Shown: positions 1-5,497 of the stretch, piece by piece
How positions within the stretch are numbered: position 1 is the first letter of the stretch
Layout of the letters: every line of letters starts with the position of its first letter
Virus record (IMG/VR): IMGVR_UViG_3300021963_007667
Location: 1-26,027 of that record
Strand: one strand, 5' to 3'
DNA: 26,027 nt
DNA from: a virus
Notes under the pieces: model-generated
The model's database searches: none
What the model saw: the letters and a program-made list of their open reading frames with translations, nothing else
What the model was told of the DNA's origin: nothing
Program-made: the position numbers and the translations under genes

Positions 1-19
1 ACTCTGTAAGTCGCAATAC

Positions 20-27
20 TATTTATA
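20..27 (-). promoter_or_regulatory. Late promoter, T4-type TATAAATA
   Basis: The minus strand reads TATAAATAGTATT, a perfect match to the T4-family late promoter octamer (recognised by the gp55-type sigma factor). It lies just downstream of the terminator at 32-54, so it would start transcription of the next gene, which is outside the window. The GTA suffix is shared with the copies at 83-90 and 4702-4709. Confidence 0.6.
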
Positions 28-31
28 CAAG

Positions 32-54
32 AAAAGGTGCCGAAGCACCCTTTC
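32..54 (-). terminator. Rho-independent terminator with UUCG tetraloop
   Basis: On the minus strand GGTGC-TTCG-GCACC forms a hairpin capped by the very stable UUCG tetraloop, followed by TTTTC. It lies about 30 nt after the nuclease stop codon and probably ends the late transcript of this block. Confidence 0.8.
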
Positions 55-82
55 CACCTATAATGCGACTTACAGGTGATAC

Positions 83-90
83 TATTTATT
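83..90 (-). promoter_or_regulatory. Late promoter-like octamer over the nuclease stop codon
   Basis: The minus strand reads AATAAATAGTATC, 7 of 8 matches to TATAAATA. The TAA at its centre (86-88) is the stop codon of the nuclease gene. The terminator at 32-54 lies only about 30 nt downstream, so any transcript from here would be short unless it reads through. Function is inferred from the motif alone. Confidence 0.4.
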
Positions 91-538
91 CTACCAGAGT
101 TCCTCTTTGTCGTCTAATTTCTTTTAACTCTTCAAAGTTTTTAACTTTGGTGCCTCCCGAGTAAGTCCAAGCAAATCCTTCATCAATCATTTGTTGATTG
201 ACTGATTTCTTTTTATTGACTGCGGATACTTCCTTATCACCAATAAACAAATGTCCCAGAATTCTACCGTACTTCTCAGTGGAATCTGGGAGTTCTGTTT
301 TAACGATAATATCTTCTTGACCTTCTAACTTTTTCTTGAGCCACTCTTTAACTTCAAGACCAAGTTTCTTTTCATTTGCATCAGTTGTTCTGCTCTCTGG
401 GGTATCGACACCAGCAAGACGAATTCGCTTAGTAAGGGAGATATCAAAACCAAGATCAATAGCAGCGTCAATAGTGTCACCATCTACAACTTTAAGAACT
501 GACTTGATTCTATAAATGTACGGATCTTTGTCTGCCAT
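86..538 (-). CDS. Staphylococcal nuclease-like (SNase/thermonuclease) protein
   Basis: A 150-aa protein with the SNase (OB-fold) family signature: VVDGDTI at residues 17-23, RLAGVDTPES at 40-49 and EKYGR at 88-92. Arg40, Glu48 and Arg92 match the family's catalytic Arg-Glu-Arg set, so cleavage of DNA or RNA with Ca2+ is expected. The length is right for a single SNase domain. There is no signal peptide, so it should act in the cytoplasm, for example on host nucleic acid, although that role is inferred. The ATG at 538 shares a base with the TAA of the upstream membrane-protein gene (TAATG), implying coupled translation. It is the last gene before the UUCG terminator. SNase homologues are common in T4-like cyanophages. 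Confidence 0.85.
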   Translation of the reverse strand: MADKDPYIYRIKSVLKVVDGDTIDAAIDLGFDISLTKRIRLAGVDTPESRTTDANEKKLGLEVKEWLKKKLEGQEDIIVKTELPDSTEKYGRILGHLFIGDKEVSAVNKKKSVNQQMIDEGFAWTYSGGTKVKNFEELKEIRRQRGTLVE

Positions 539-750
539 TAGAAAGGAAACTTAATACTTCCAGTATTTAGTTTGGGAATAGGTAGTTTCTCAAATGCTTT
601 ATTGACTTGATTTTCTACAACTTTACCAACAAACTCCTCTGGATTATTGAGAATTGCTTCTGCTTTCTTATAAGTTACATAAGCACCATAACAAAGTGCT
701 CCACTAATTGCCAGACTCGTCGCTGACAGAATGAGTGCTAGGTTCTTCAT
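538..750 (-). CDS. Small membrane-anchored protein, unknown function
   Basis: A 70-aa protein with one hydrophobic segment at about residues 4-26, then a charged, partly helical tail ending in a Pro-rich KLPIPKL segment and KFPF. Cys20 sits in the hydrophobic segment, but the residue before it is Leu, so it is not a good lipobox and an uncleaved membrane anchor is more likely. The ATG at 750 has a GAGG Shine-Dalgarno 9 nt upstream. The first 47 nt overlap, in another frame, the 3' end of the 49-aa ORF, and its TAA overlaps the nuclease ATG. I do not recognise a family; its place in the late block suggests an envelope-related role. Confidence 0.7.
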   Translation of the reverse strand: MKNLALILSATSLAISGALCYGAYVTYKKAEAILNNPEEFVGKVVENQVNKAFEKLPIPKLNTGSIKFPF

Positions 751-853
751 TTTTCATTTCCTCGTGTGCTAATCGTAGTATGTAGTAAATTACATATGCG
801 GTAAAGATAAGACCACATCCTAATATTGTAACAACTCCCCAGGGGAAATCCAT
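704..853 (-). CDS. 49-aa single-pass membrane protein
   Basis: A short ORF beginning MDFPWGVVTI. One hydrophobic segment spans about residues 5-26, followed by a hydrophilic acidic tail (HEEMKNEEPS...). Its ATG overlaps the stop of the metallopeptidase gene as TGATG, and its last 47 nt overlap the start of the 70-aa membrane protein in a different frame. Clean membrane-protein structure and the start/stop overlap support it as real. It is too short to be a normal inner-membrane spanin. No family recognised. Confidence 0.6.
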   Translation of the reverse strand: MDFPWGVVTILGCGLIFTAYVIYYILRLAHEEMKNEEPSTHSVSDESGN

Positions 854-1599
854 CAATACTTACCTTCTGTGCAATATTGAATTTTCTTGTTTGGATAATA
901 AGGATATTTACCCTCTTGTGGTTTCATCCAACCACATCCAATCAACCAATCCATTGTCATTGGTGTTGGACGAATTTGTTCCCATAGTGGTCCTTTAGCA
1001 CACATCTCTAACTTTTCGGCAGTCACATTTGACTGTTCCTCTGCCCAATTCGCATCTGCTTCCCAAGGAACAGCACGACTTTGCATCATTGATTCATAAG
1101 TTAATCTGGTCTGCTTCATTACCCAAGCAGGTATTTCACTATCTTGATGAACTTGTGCCATAAAGGATGTTTTCAATCCACCACCCATACAGTCCTGAAC
1201 AACGTGCCATCCTTCATGTCTCATTGTTCCCAGAAACTCTCTAGGATCTTTGAGGAGAGTTTCATTTACAAAAAAGCGATTGTAGTTTGGTTTATATAAT
1301 CCAACTGTTCTTGGTGTAAAATACCTTTCTTCTGCAACATATACAGGAACATTTACACTATCAAGAGCAGTAATAATTCTTTTTAGTTCTTCTCTAAATG
1401 GATCAAAGTCTGGATCCTTTAATAGTTCAGAATCTATTGTGAGTTTCTCCACTCCTTCAGTACATTCTAAGAGGATCATACAACCCATTGCTTCTGCACT
1501 GTATGGTCTTACTGTTGGTTGTTTTGGTTCTAATGAAGATGCTAAAGCAGGAAATGCTAAAGATAAAACTAAACCAACTGAGGTGAATAACTTTTTCAT
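853..1599 (-). CDS. Secreted HExxH-type putative zinc metallopeptidase
   Basis: A 248-aa protein starting MKKLF. The signal peptide has a basic start, hydrophobic residues 8-16 and a likely cut after AFPALA at residue 20. The motif RHEGWH at 127-132 gives zinc-ligand candidates His128 and His132 with catalytic Glu129. Glu180 in the WEADANWAEE stretch is a candidate third ligand, as in gluzincin-type enzymes. Several cysteines (40, 46, 137, 200, 222, 243) suit an oxidising periplasm. I chose the ATG at 1599, not the upstream TTG at 1611: it overlaps the previous stop as ATGA and is preceded by GGTGG. Peptidase activity is inferred from the motif; the substrate is unknown, with envelope proteins the obvious guess. 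It could also be an inactive metal-binding homologue. Confidence 0.65.
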   Translation of the reverse strand: MKKLFTSVGLVLSLAFPALASSLEPKQPTVRPYSAEAMGCMILLECTEGVEKLTIDSELLKDPDFDPFREELKRIITALDSVNVPVYVAEERYFTPRTVGLYKPNYNRFFVNETLLKDPREFLGTMRHEGWHVVQDCMGGGLKTSFMAQVHQDSEIPAWVMKQTRLTYESMMQSRAVPWEADANWAEEQSNVTAEKLEMCAKGPLWEQIRPTPMTMDWLIGCGWMKPQEGKYPYYPNKKIQYCTEGKY

Positions 1600-1796
1600 T
1601 CGTTCCACCAACCTTCTTCTTTATGAATCCAGACTTTCAAATCTTTAACATACTTCCTCAATATCTGGGCCTGTTCTTCATGCCAAAAATCACCCGTCTC
1701 CATATAAAGACGGGTGTGATTATCTATAGCTTGTAGTATTTTGTGGATGGGAGCATTCCAACACTCTCGTTTAGGAGTGTTCCATTCTCTTGGCAT
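1596..1796 (-). CDS. 66-aa hydrophilic protein, unknown
   Basis: A soluble 66-aa protein rich in Trp, His and charged residues, with a likely helix over residues 38-60 (WHEEQAQILRKYVKDLKVWI). No known domain recognised. The ATG at 1796 lies inside the 3' part of the 59-aa ORF (73 nt overlap, different frame) and lacks an obvious Shine-Dalgarno. The stop overlaps the metallopeptidase ATG (ATGA), which supports it being translated. A terminator-like hairpin (1691-1716) lies within its coding sequence. Confidence 0.6.
   Translation of the reverse strand: MPREWNTPKRECWNAPIHKILQAIDNHTRLYMETGDFWHEEQAQILRKYVKDLKVWIHKEEGWWNE
1691..1716 (-). other. Terminator-like hairpin inside a coding region
   Basis: Minus strand CACCCGTCT-(8 nt)-AGACGGGTG is a perfect 9-bp stem followed by ATTTTTGG. 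It lies 7 nt beyond the stop codon of the 59-aa ORF but within the 66-aa gene. It might reduce read-through or mark a processing site; the short, interrupted U-tract makes full termination doubtful. Confidence 0.4.
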
Positions 1797-1903
1797 TGGT
1801 ATGTGAACGTGTAAATTTGATTGTCACCTAGGAAATCAGTTTGGCATAAATCAGGTCCCACAATCATATGACCAACAATAGTCAAAGTCACAAATTCAAT
1901 CAT
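1724..1903 (-). CDS. 59-aa protein, unknown
   Basis: A 59-aa ORF starting MIEFVTLTIV, with a mildly hydrophobic N-terminus and an aromatic/Cys-containing middle (QIYTFTYQCQ). Its ATG overlaps the TGA of the 38-aa basic protein as ATGA, the same coupling seen across the window. It overlaps the 66-aa gene by 73 nt in another frame, so one of the two could be spurious or the 66-aa gene may start later. No family recognised. Confidence 0.5.
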   Translation of the reverse strand: MIEFVTLTIVGHMIVGPDLCQTDFLGDNQIYTFTYQCQENGTLLNESVGMLPSTKYYKL

Positions 1904-2016
1904 TTTTTCTTGCCACCATTCTTTGCTTTTTTGGCATTGGCATTGCCAGAGTTCTGCTTTTTATTATTAGCAGAACCCGCACCACCTTTCTTACCTTTGT
2001 TTGCTGACTTTGCCAT
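1900..2016 (-). CDS. 38-aa Lys/Gly/Asn-rich basic peptide
   Basis: The peptide begins MAKSANKGKKGGAGSANNKK and ends GGKKK. It is built almost only of Lys, Asn, Gly, Ala and Ser, with no acidic or hydrophobic bulky residue. The ATG shares a base with the holin-like gene's TAA (TAATG) and has a GGAG site 5 nt upstream, so translation is well supported. Strong positive charge suggests nucleic acid or acidic-polymer binding, but this is inference from composition only. Confidence 0.6.
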   Translation of the reverse strand: MAKSANKGKKGGAGSANNKKQNSGNANAKKAKNGGKKK

Positions 2017-2330
2017 TATGCTCCACCTGTACGAGGTTGTACTTGACCTTCTAAAACTTCAACTCTTTCTTCAAGAGTTGGTTCTGCAGCAGCAACTTCA
2101 GGTGCTGATGGTTCTGGAGTTGGTTCTACAACAACTTCCCTACGTGGTTCTTCTTTCTTTTCATCTTCATCACCACCTTTCTTCATTGTATTAATACCAA
2201 AGGTTGCAGCAGACGCTGTAAATACGGTAGCAATGAAAGTTGGGTCCATCTTGGAAAGAAGACCAGCATAACTAGCAGTCAGAAGAGCAGCAGACCAACT
2301 CAAAATAGCAACACGAATAACAGTACTCAT
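2016..2330 (-). CDS. Holin-like small membrane protein
   Basis: A 104-aa protein with two hydrophobic segments (about residues 3-24 and 30-47), then a charged KKGGDEDEKKEEPRR region, a Pro/Glu-rich linker (EPTPEPSAPE) and a short coiled-coil-like end (LEERVEVLEGQV). Two membrane segments plus a charged tail, beside a lysozyme and a peptidase, fit a class II-type holin, but no holin family is firmly recognised. I chose ATG 2330, with AAGGT 7 nt upstream. An in-frame ATG at 2357, itself preceded by AAGGA, would add nine residues; dual starts producing holin and antiholin are known in other phages and cannot be excluded. It overlaps the next gene as TAATG. Confidence 0.55.
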   Translation of the reverse strand: MSTVIRVAILSWSAALLTASYAGLLSKMDPTFIATVFTASAATFGINTMKKGGDEDEKKEEPRREVVVEPTPEPSAPEVAAAEPTLEERVEVLEGQVQPRTGGA

Positions 2331-2381
2331 ACATTTACCTTTTTTGTCGTTATCCATCAGTCCTTGTGATGATGTCCTTTT

Positions 2382-2389
2382 TATTTAGA
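2382..2389 (-). promoter_or_regulatory. Late promoter-like octamer over the outer-membrane gene stop
   Basis: The minus strand reads TCTAAATA, 7 of 8 matches to TATAAATA, with the TAA being the stop codon of the outer-membrane protein gene. It lies about 50 nt before the holin-like start. It lacks the GTA suffix of the better copies. Confidence 0.35.
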
Positions 2390-4562
2390 ATTTGAATTTA
2401 AGTTTTGCAGATACTGCAGTGTTAGAAACACCATCATTGATTTGATGAATTCCTTCAATAACGACCATCTCTTTATAATCAACAGAAGCAGATGCTTCAA
2501 TTAATCCACTGGTTTCATAAGAACCACCAACAGTTACTCCAAATAAATCCTTTTTCTTTCCACCAAAACGGTGTGAAATATTTAGACCAACCTCACCAGA
2601 ATGTGAAGTTTTGTTTATAGCATCAATAGTTCTTCTGGATTGAATAGAACCTTTTTCAGTAAATCCATCTCTCTGATAGTTACCAACAGTGTATCCAACA
2701 AATGGAGTTATGTTCTTATTGAGGTGCCAGAATAATCTGTTATTTACAAACCACTCTTTTCCTTCTGTTGAACTTTCATTATTGAAGACACCCTGAACAT
2801 TTCTGGATACATTATATTTGTTCTGAGAAAATCCAGCATTTGTTAAGAGTGAGAATGTATTTCCACGGAACATATTGAATATTCCATAATGATTTTTGAG
2901 GAGTTTAGAAGTGCTATCAACTCCACCTAAATCAATATTCATATTATTGTATTGAGCACCAACAGTCCAGGTTGGTTTAATATCAATCTCTAATCCACCA
3001 CCAATGATTAAAGTCTTACCATTGTATCCATTCTCACCAGAAGACCAAGTATAATAGTTGTTATTGAATACTCTTACTCTGTCTGTGGTTGGCTCAGTTG
3101 GTTCGTAAATAAACAGATTTTGTAATCCACCACCAATCTTATCTAAAACTTCATACTGATCAGTGCGACCAGAAAGAACATCGTGAGTATTCTCTGTATC
3201 AACAGAAAGAAGTAATGATGCTACAACGGTTCCATCACTATAAGTATCCTGTCTTAATAAAGGAGTTTGAGTTGTAGTTGCAAAATCTCTTCTAATCTTT
3301 TGAACTCCATCCTTTTCAGATGCTTTATGAGTTACTTCTGTGGTAACAACAACTGGAAGTCCTGGTGCAGGAACAGTAACAGAGCTTAATAATGTTGGTG
3401 GTTGTGGTTCAGGTGTTGGAGTTACTTCAGGTTCAGGAGTTGGTTCTGGTGTAGGTTCTGGAGTTGGAGTTACCTCAGGTTCTGGAGTTGGTGTAGGTGT
3501 AGGTTCTGGAGTTACTTCAGGTTCTGGTGTAGGTTCTGGAGTTGGTTCAGGAGTTACCTCAGGTTCTGGTGTTGGTGTAGGTGTAGGTTCTGGAGTTGGA
3601 GTTACTTCAGGTTCTGGTGTTGGTGTAGGTGTAGGTTCTGGAGTTGGAGTTGGTGTAGGTGCTACTTCATCAACAGATGGTGCATCTGGGTTGTTTGGAG
3701 CAACAGGAGTAAATGCTTGACCATTTGCTGTTGTAGTTCCAGGTTGACTATCAACTAAAAGAACTGGTGATAGTGCAGTATCTCCAAGGTTGAACACTGC
3801 AAATCCTAAGAGATAATCACCATTAGCACCTACTTGATAGGTTGAATACTGCCATCCAGTAGAACCAAAAGAACCAGTAGAATAATCACCTGTTCCTGGA
3901 TTAGTAAATCCAAGTAATGCATAGTTTTGAAGTTGGTTATTAACTGTTACTGATGGAGATGAACCTGCACCTTGATAAACAAGTGAAGTAATGGAACCAT
4001 CATTGAAAGGAACATAATCAGTTCCAATGTAGTTCCAAGACATTGTATAGACTTTTCCAGTCTCTAATGTGACTGATTTAGTAATCCAAGCAGCATCAGT
4101 TGGATTTGGATTTCCAAGTCCTGATGCTTGTTGTTGTTGAGTGAGAAGATCTCTTATTGCTTGATTTTGCTCTGGAGTTAAACCAAGTGCTTCTGTTGCT
4201 TGGTTAAATGTTTGTTGACCGTTTGGTTGCAGTGCAGCACCAGCAGTTCCGTAAGGAGCAAACTCCCAAGTGGTTGGTGTTACTGCGGGTGCGTGATATG
4301 GGTTAGGAGAACCATCAGGTAATGTTGGACTTCCTACTGCTGGGAAAGATCCAGCATTGAAGATTACTGGATTATCAACAACACTAACACCAGTCCCTCC
4401 TCCTTCGATTGTGGCGTCTAAGGTTCCTGTTTGAGTTCCAGTGTTCCATCCTGAAGTATTTCCAGTCTCAAAATCTGTACCAGAAATTGTATCTGCGAAT
4501 GCTGTTGGTGCCCCCATTAAAAGAGCAGACGCTACAGCAAGCGCCCTTGTAGCGTAAGACAT
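2385..4562 (-). CDS. Secreted autotransporter-like outer-membrane protein with Pro-rich linker
   Basis: A 725-aa protein in three parts. A signal peptide covers residues 1-23 (cut after PTAFA). A predicted surface or periplasmic part, about 24-300, is rich in Gly, Thr, Asn and Ser, opening with a [10 protein letters not shown] segment typical of secreted beta-sandwich repeats. A Pro-Thr-Glu linker spans about 302-389 ([13 protein letters not shown] units). The C-terminal part, about 395-725, has alternating aromatic/hydrophobic residues ([17 protein letters not shown]) and ends KLKFKF, with the terminal Phe usual for outer-membrane beta-barrels. This suggests a barrel carrying an exported passenger. 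It lies between the lysozyme and holin-like genes and is preceded by a long hairpin that hides its ribosome site. Function unknown: superinfection exclusion, adhesion or envelope disruption are possible. Confidence 0.65.
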   Translation of the reverse strand: MSYATRALAVASALLMGAPTAFADTISGTDFETGNTSGWNTGTQTGTLDATIEGGGTGVSVVDNPVIFNAGSFPAVGSPTLPDGSPNPYHAPAVTPTTWEFAPYGTAGAALQPNGQQTFNQATEALGLTPEQNQAIRDLLTQQQQASGLGNPNPTDAAWITKSVTLETGKVYTMSWNYIGTDYVPFNDGSITSLVYQGAGSSPSVTVNNQLQNYALLGFTNPGTGDYSTGSFGSTGWQYSTYQVGANGDYLLGFAVFNLGDTALSPVLLVDSQPGTTTANGQAFTPVAPNNPDAPSVDEVAPTPTPTPEPTPTPTPEPEVTPTPEPTPTPTPEPEVTPEPTPEPTPEPEVTPEPTPTPTPEPEVTPTPEPTPEPTPEPEVTPTPEPQPPTLLSSVTVPAPGLPVVVTTEVTHKASEKDGVQKIRRDFATTTQTPLLRQDTYSDGTVVASLLLSVDTENTHDVLSGRTDQYEVLDKIGGGLQNLFIYEPTEPTTDRVRVFNNNYYTWSSGENGYNGKTLIIGGGLEIDIKPTWTVGAQYNNMNIDLGGVDSTSKLLKNHYGIFNMFRGNTFSLLTNAGFSQNKYNVSRNVQGVFNNESSTEGKEWFVNNRLFWHLNKNITPFVGYTVGNYQRDGFTEKGSIQSRRTIDAINKTSHSGEVGLNISHRFGGKKKDLFGVTVGGSYETSGLIEASASVDYKEMVVIEGIHQINDGVSNTAVSAKLKFKF
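3395..3659 (-). repeat. In-frame TPEP-type tandem repeat
   Basis: About 265 bp of degenerate short repeats encode [15 protein letters not shown] and [10 protein letters not shown] units of the linker in the outer-membrane protein. Such repeats slip easily, so linker length may vary between relatives. They also create long open frames on the plus strand that are not genes. Confidence 0.85.
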
Positions 4563-4567
4563 AGAAA

Positions 4568-4647
4568 GTCCTCTGTGACTTAGTGTGTACTAAACGAAAC
4601 AAACTAAAGTTGTTTAAAAGTAAAGTATTCACCAAGTCACAAAGGAC
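4568..4647 (-). promoter_or_regulatory. Ribosome-site-sequestering leader hairpin
   Basis: In the minus-strand RNA, 4647-4630 (GUCCUUUGUGACUUGGUG) pairs along its full 18 nt with 4585-4568 (CACUAAGUCACAGAGGAC), using two G-U wobbles, around a 44-nt loop. The 3' arm contains AGAGGA, the Shine-Dalgarno of the outer-membrane gene, ending about 6 nt before its ATG. The structure should block initiation until opened by a ribosome, protein, RNA or RNase. Both imperfect positions are wobble pairs only in the minus-strand transcript, as expected for a selected RNA. Confidence 0.65.
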
Positions 4648-4701
4648 TCGGAGTATGTAGATTCAGATCAGTTAAGATCAAGAATCAGTTATGATTTCTA
4701 C

Positions 4702-4709
4702 TATTTATC
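4702..4709 (-). promoter_or_regulatory. Late promoter for the outer-membrane protein gene
   Basis: The minus strand reads GATAAATAGTAGA, 7 of 8 matches to TATAAATA. Its TAA is the lysozyme stop codon. Transcription from here would give a leader of about 130 nt containing the complete ribosome-site hairpin. Confidence 0.55.
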
Positions 4710-5373
4710 CTTTTTTCCAAGCTTCACCTTCTGCTTTTCTTCTACGAGCAAGTCCTGCTTCTACATTTGAACCAGGATTGCGATAGAGATAAAGAGCATC
4801 AGGAACTAAGTCCCATTCTTTATTCTTCAAGCGTTTAGTAATAGTATTAAAGTTATCGCCACCGTAAAAACCGGCACCAAGATTATAAGCAAAGCTGAGC
4901 AGAGCGCCTCTTTGTCCATCTGACATTTCACTCCAATGTGGAATTTTTCGTAGAGCAGGAAGAAATTCCTTCTTACATTGATCGATAAGAAGTTGATCTG
5001 CTTCCGTTTGAGTTAGAGTATCACCCATTTTAAATGGTGATCCATCCTTCTTACGGGTAGAACCCCAACCAATAGTAATTGGAAGATTGCCAGTAAGAGG
5101 ATCAGGATATGCCTTGAGATGGCATCCTTCAAACTCTTTAATTAACTTGATGCCCATTTGTGGGACATCATCACCACCTGTTACAGGAGCTGCAGCAGCA
5201 GTGGTTGCTGGTGCAGCATTAGTCTTTTTTCCTCTATAAATCTCCGCCCAGTCTACATTATCCTCAAGATATTGCACTGGTAAATTATCTTCTAACCATT
5301 GGATTGCTTTGACGTGGTTAGGATTCTTCTCGTCATAAAACTTGAAGAAGTTATGTAAATCGATTCTTGCCAT
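4705..5373 (-). CDS. Endolysin, GH24 lysozyme with extra N-terminal module
   Basis: A 222-aa protein. Residues about 70-222 are a T4-type lysozyme domain: FEG with catalytic Glu82, YPDP with Asp91, ITIGWG with Thr100, matching the family Glu-Asp-Thr triad (Glu11-Asp20-Thr26 of T4 lysozyme) with a small insertion. It should cut the glycan strands of peptidoglycan. Residues 1-47 (starting MARIDLHNFFKFYD) are not lysozyme and closely match the N-terminus of the C39-type peptidase at 5472. An Ala/Thr-rich linker (51-68) joins the two. There is no signal peptide, so release would need a holin, for which 2016-2330 is the candidate. The ATG has GGAG 6 nt upstream, and its first 23 nt overlap the 48-aa ORF. 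A virion-borne rather than lysis role is possible. Confidence 0.85.
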   Translation of the reverse strand: MARIDLHNFFKFYDEKNPNHVKAIQWLEDNLPVQYLEDNVDWAEIYRGKKTNAAPATTAAAAPVTGGDDVPQMGIKLIKEFEGCHLKAYPDPLTGNLPITIGWGSTRKKDGSPFKMGDTLTQTEADQLLIDQCKKEFLPALRKIPHWSEMSDGQRGALLSFAYNLGAGFYGGDNFNTITKRLKNKEWDLVPDALYLYRNPGSNVEAGLARRRKAEGEAWKKG

Positions 5374-5497
5374 TGTTGTCTCCGAAATAACGTTGATAAA
5401 GTTCGTTTGCTTCTACATGCTTTCCATTATTAGTAAGTTCTCTAATCACCTTAAGCATCTTTGCTTTAAATCTAGTCGAAGATTCTTCCCCACCCAT
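5351..5497 (-). CDS. 48-aa charged protein between the two lytic enzymes
   Basis: The ORF starts MGGEESSTRFKAKMLKVI and has a helix-rich middle (RELTNNGKHVEANELYQRYF). A strong AGGAGGT site lies 5 nt before the ATG at 5497; a second ATG at 5500 is in frame but too close to it. The gene overlaps the end of the peptidase gene by 26 nt and the start of the lysozyme gene by 23 nt, filling the gap between them. The strong ribosome site and tight fit argue that it is real. No family recognised. Confidence 0.65.
   Translation of the reverse strand: MGGEESSTRFKAKMLKVIRELTNNGKHVEANELYQRYFGDNNGKNRFT

Larger units (their letters stand above)
4..75. repeat. 12-bp perfect inverted repeat around a terminator
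   Basis: Positions 4-15 (CTGTAAGTCGCA) are the exact reverse complement of 64-75. The arms enclose a UUCG terminator hairpin and a perfect late promoter octamer. In the minus-strand transcript the arms could pair into a long outer stem. Whether this is a transcript-end structure, a recombination site or the edge of an off-window gene cannot be decided from the window. Confidence 0.6.

Noticed and set aside
538-853. Possible overlapping spanin pair (Rz/Rz1-like)
   Set aside because: Two overlapping small membrane proteins in a lysis region recall Rz/Rz1, but the first is only 49 aa with a short tail and the second has Leu before its Cys, so no proper lipobox. Not supported.
3340-3758. Two long plus-strand frames rich in Gly/Val/Ser or Trp/Phe/Arg
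   Set aside because: They are antisense readings of the TPEP repeat in the outer-membrane protein gene. They are repetitive, have no ribosome site and lie on the strand with no other gene.
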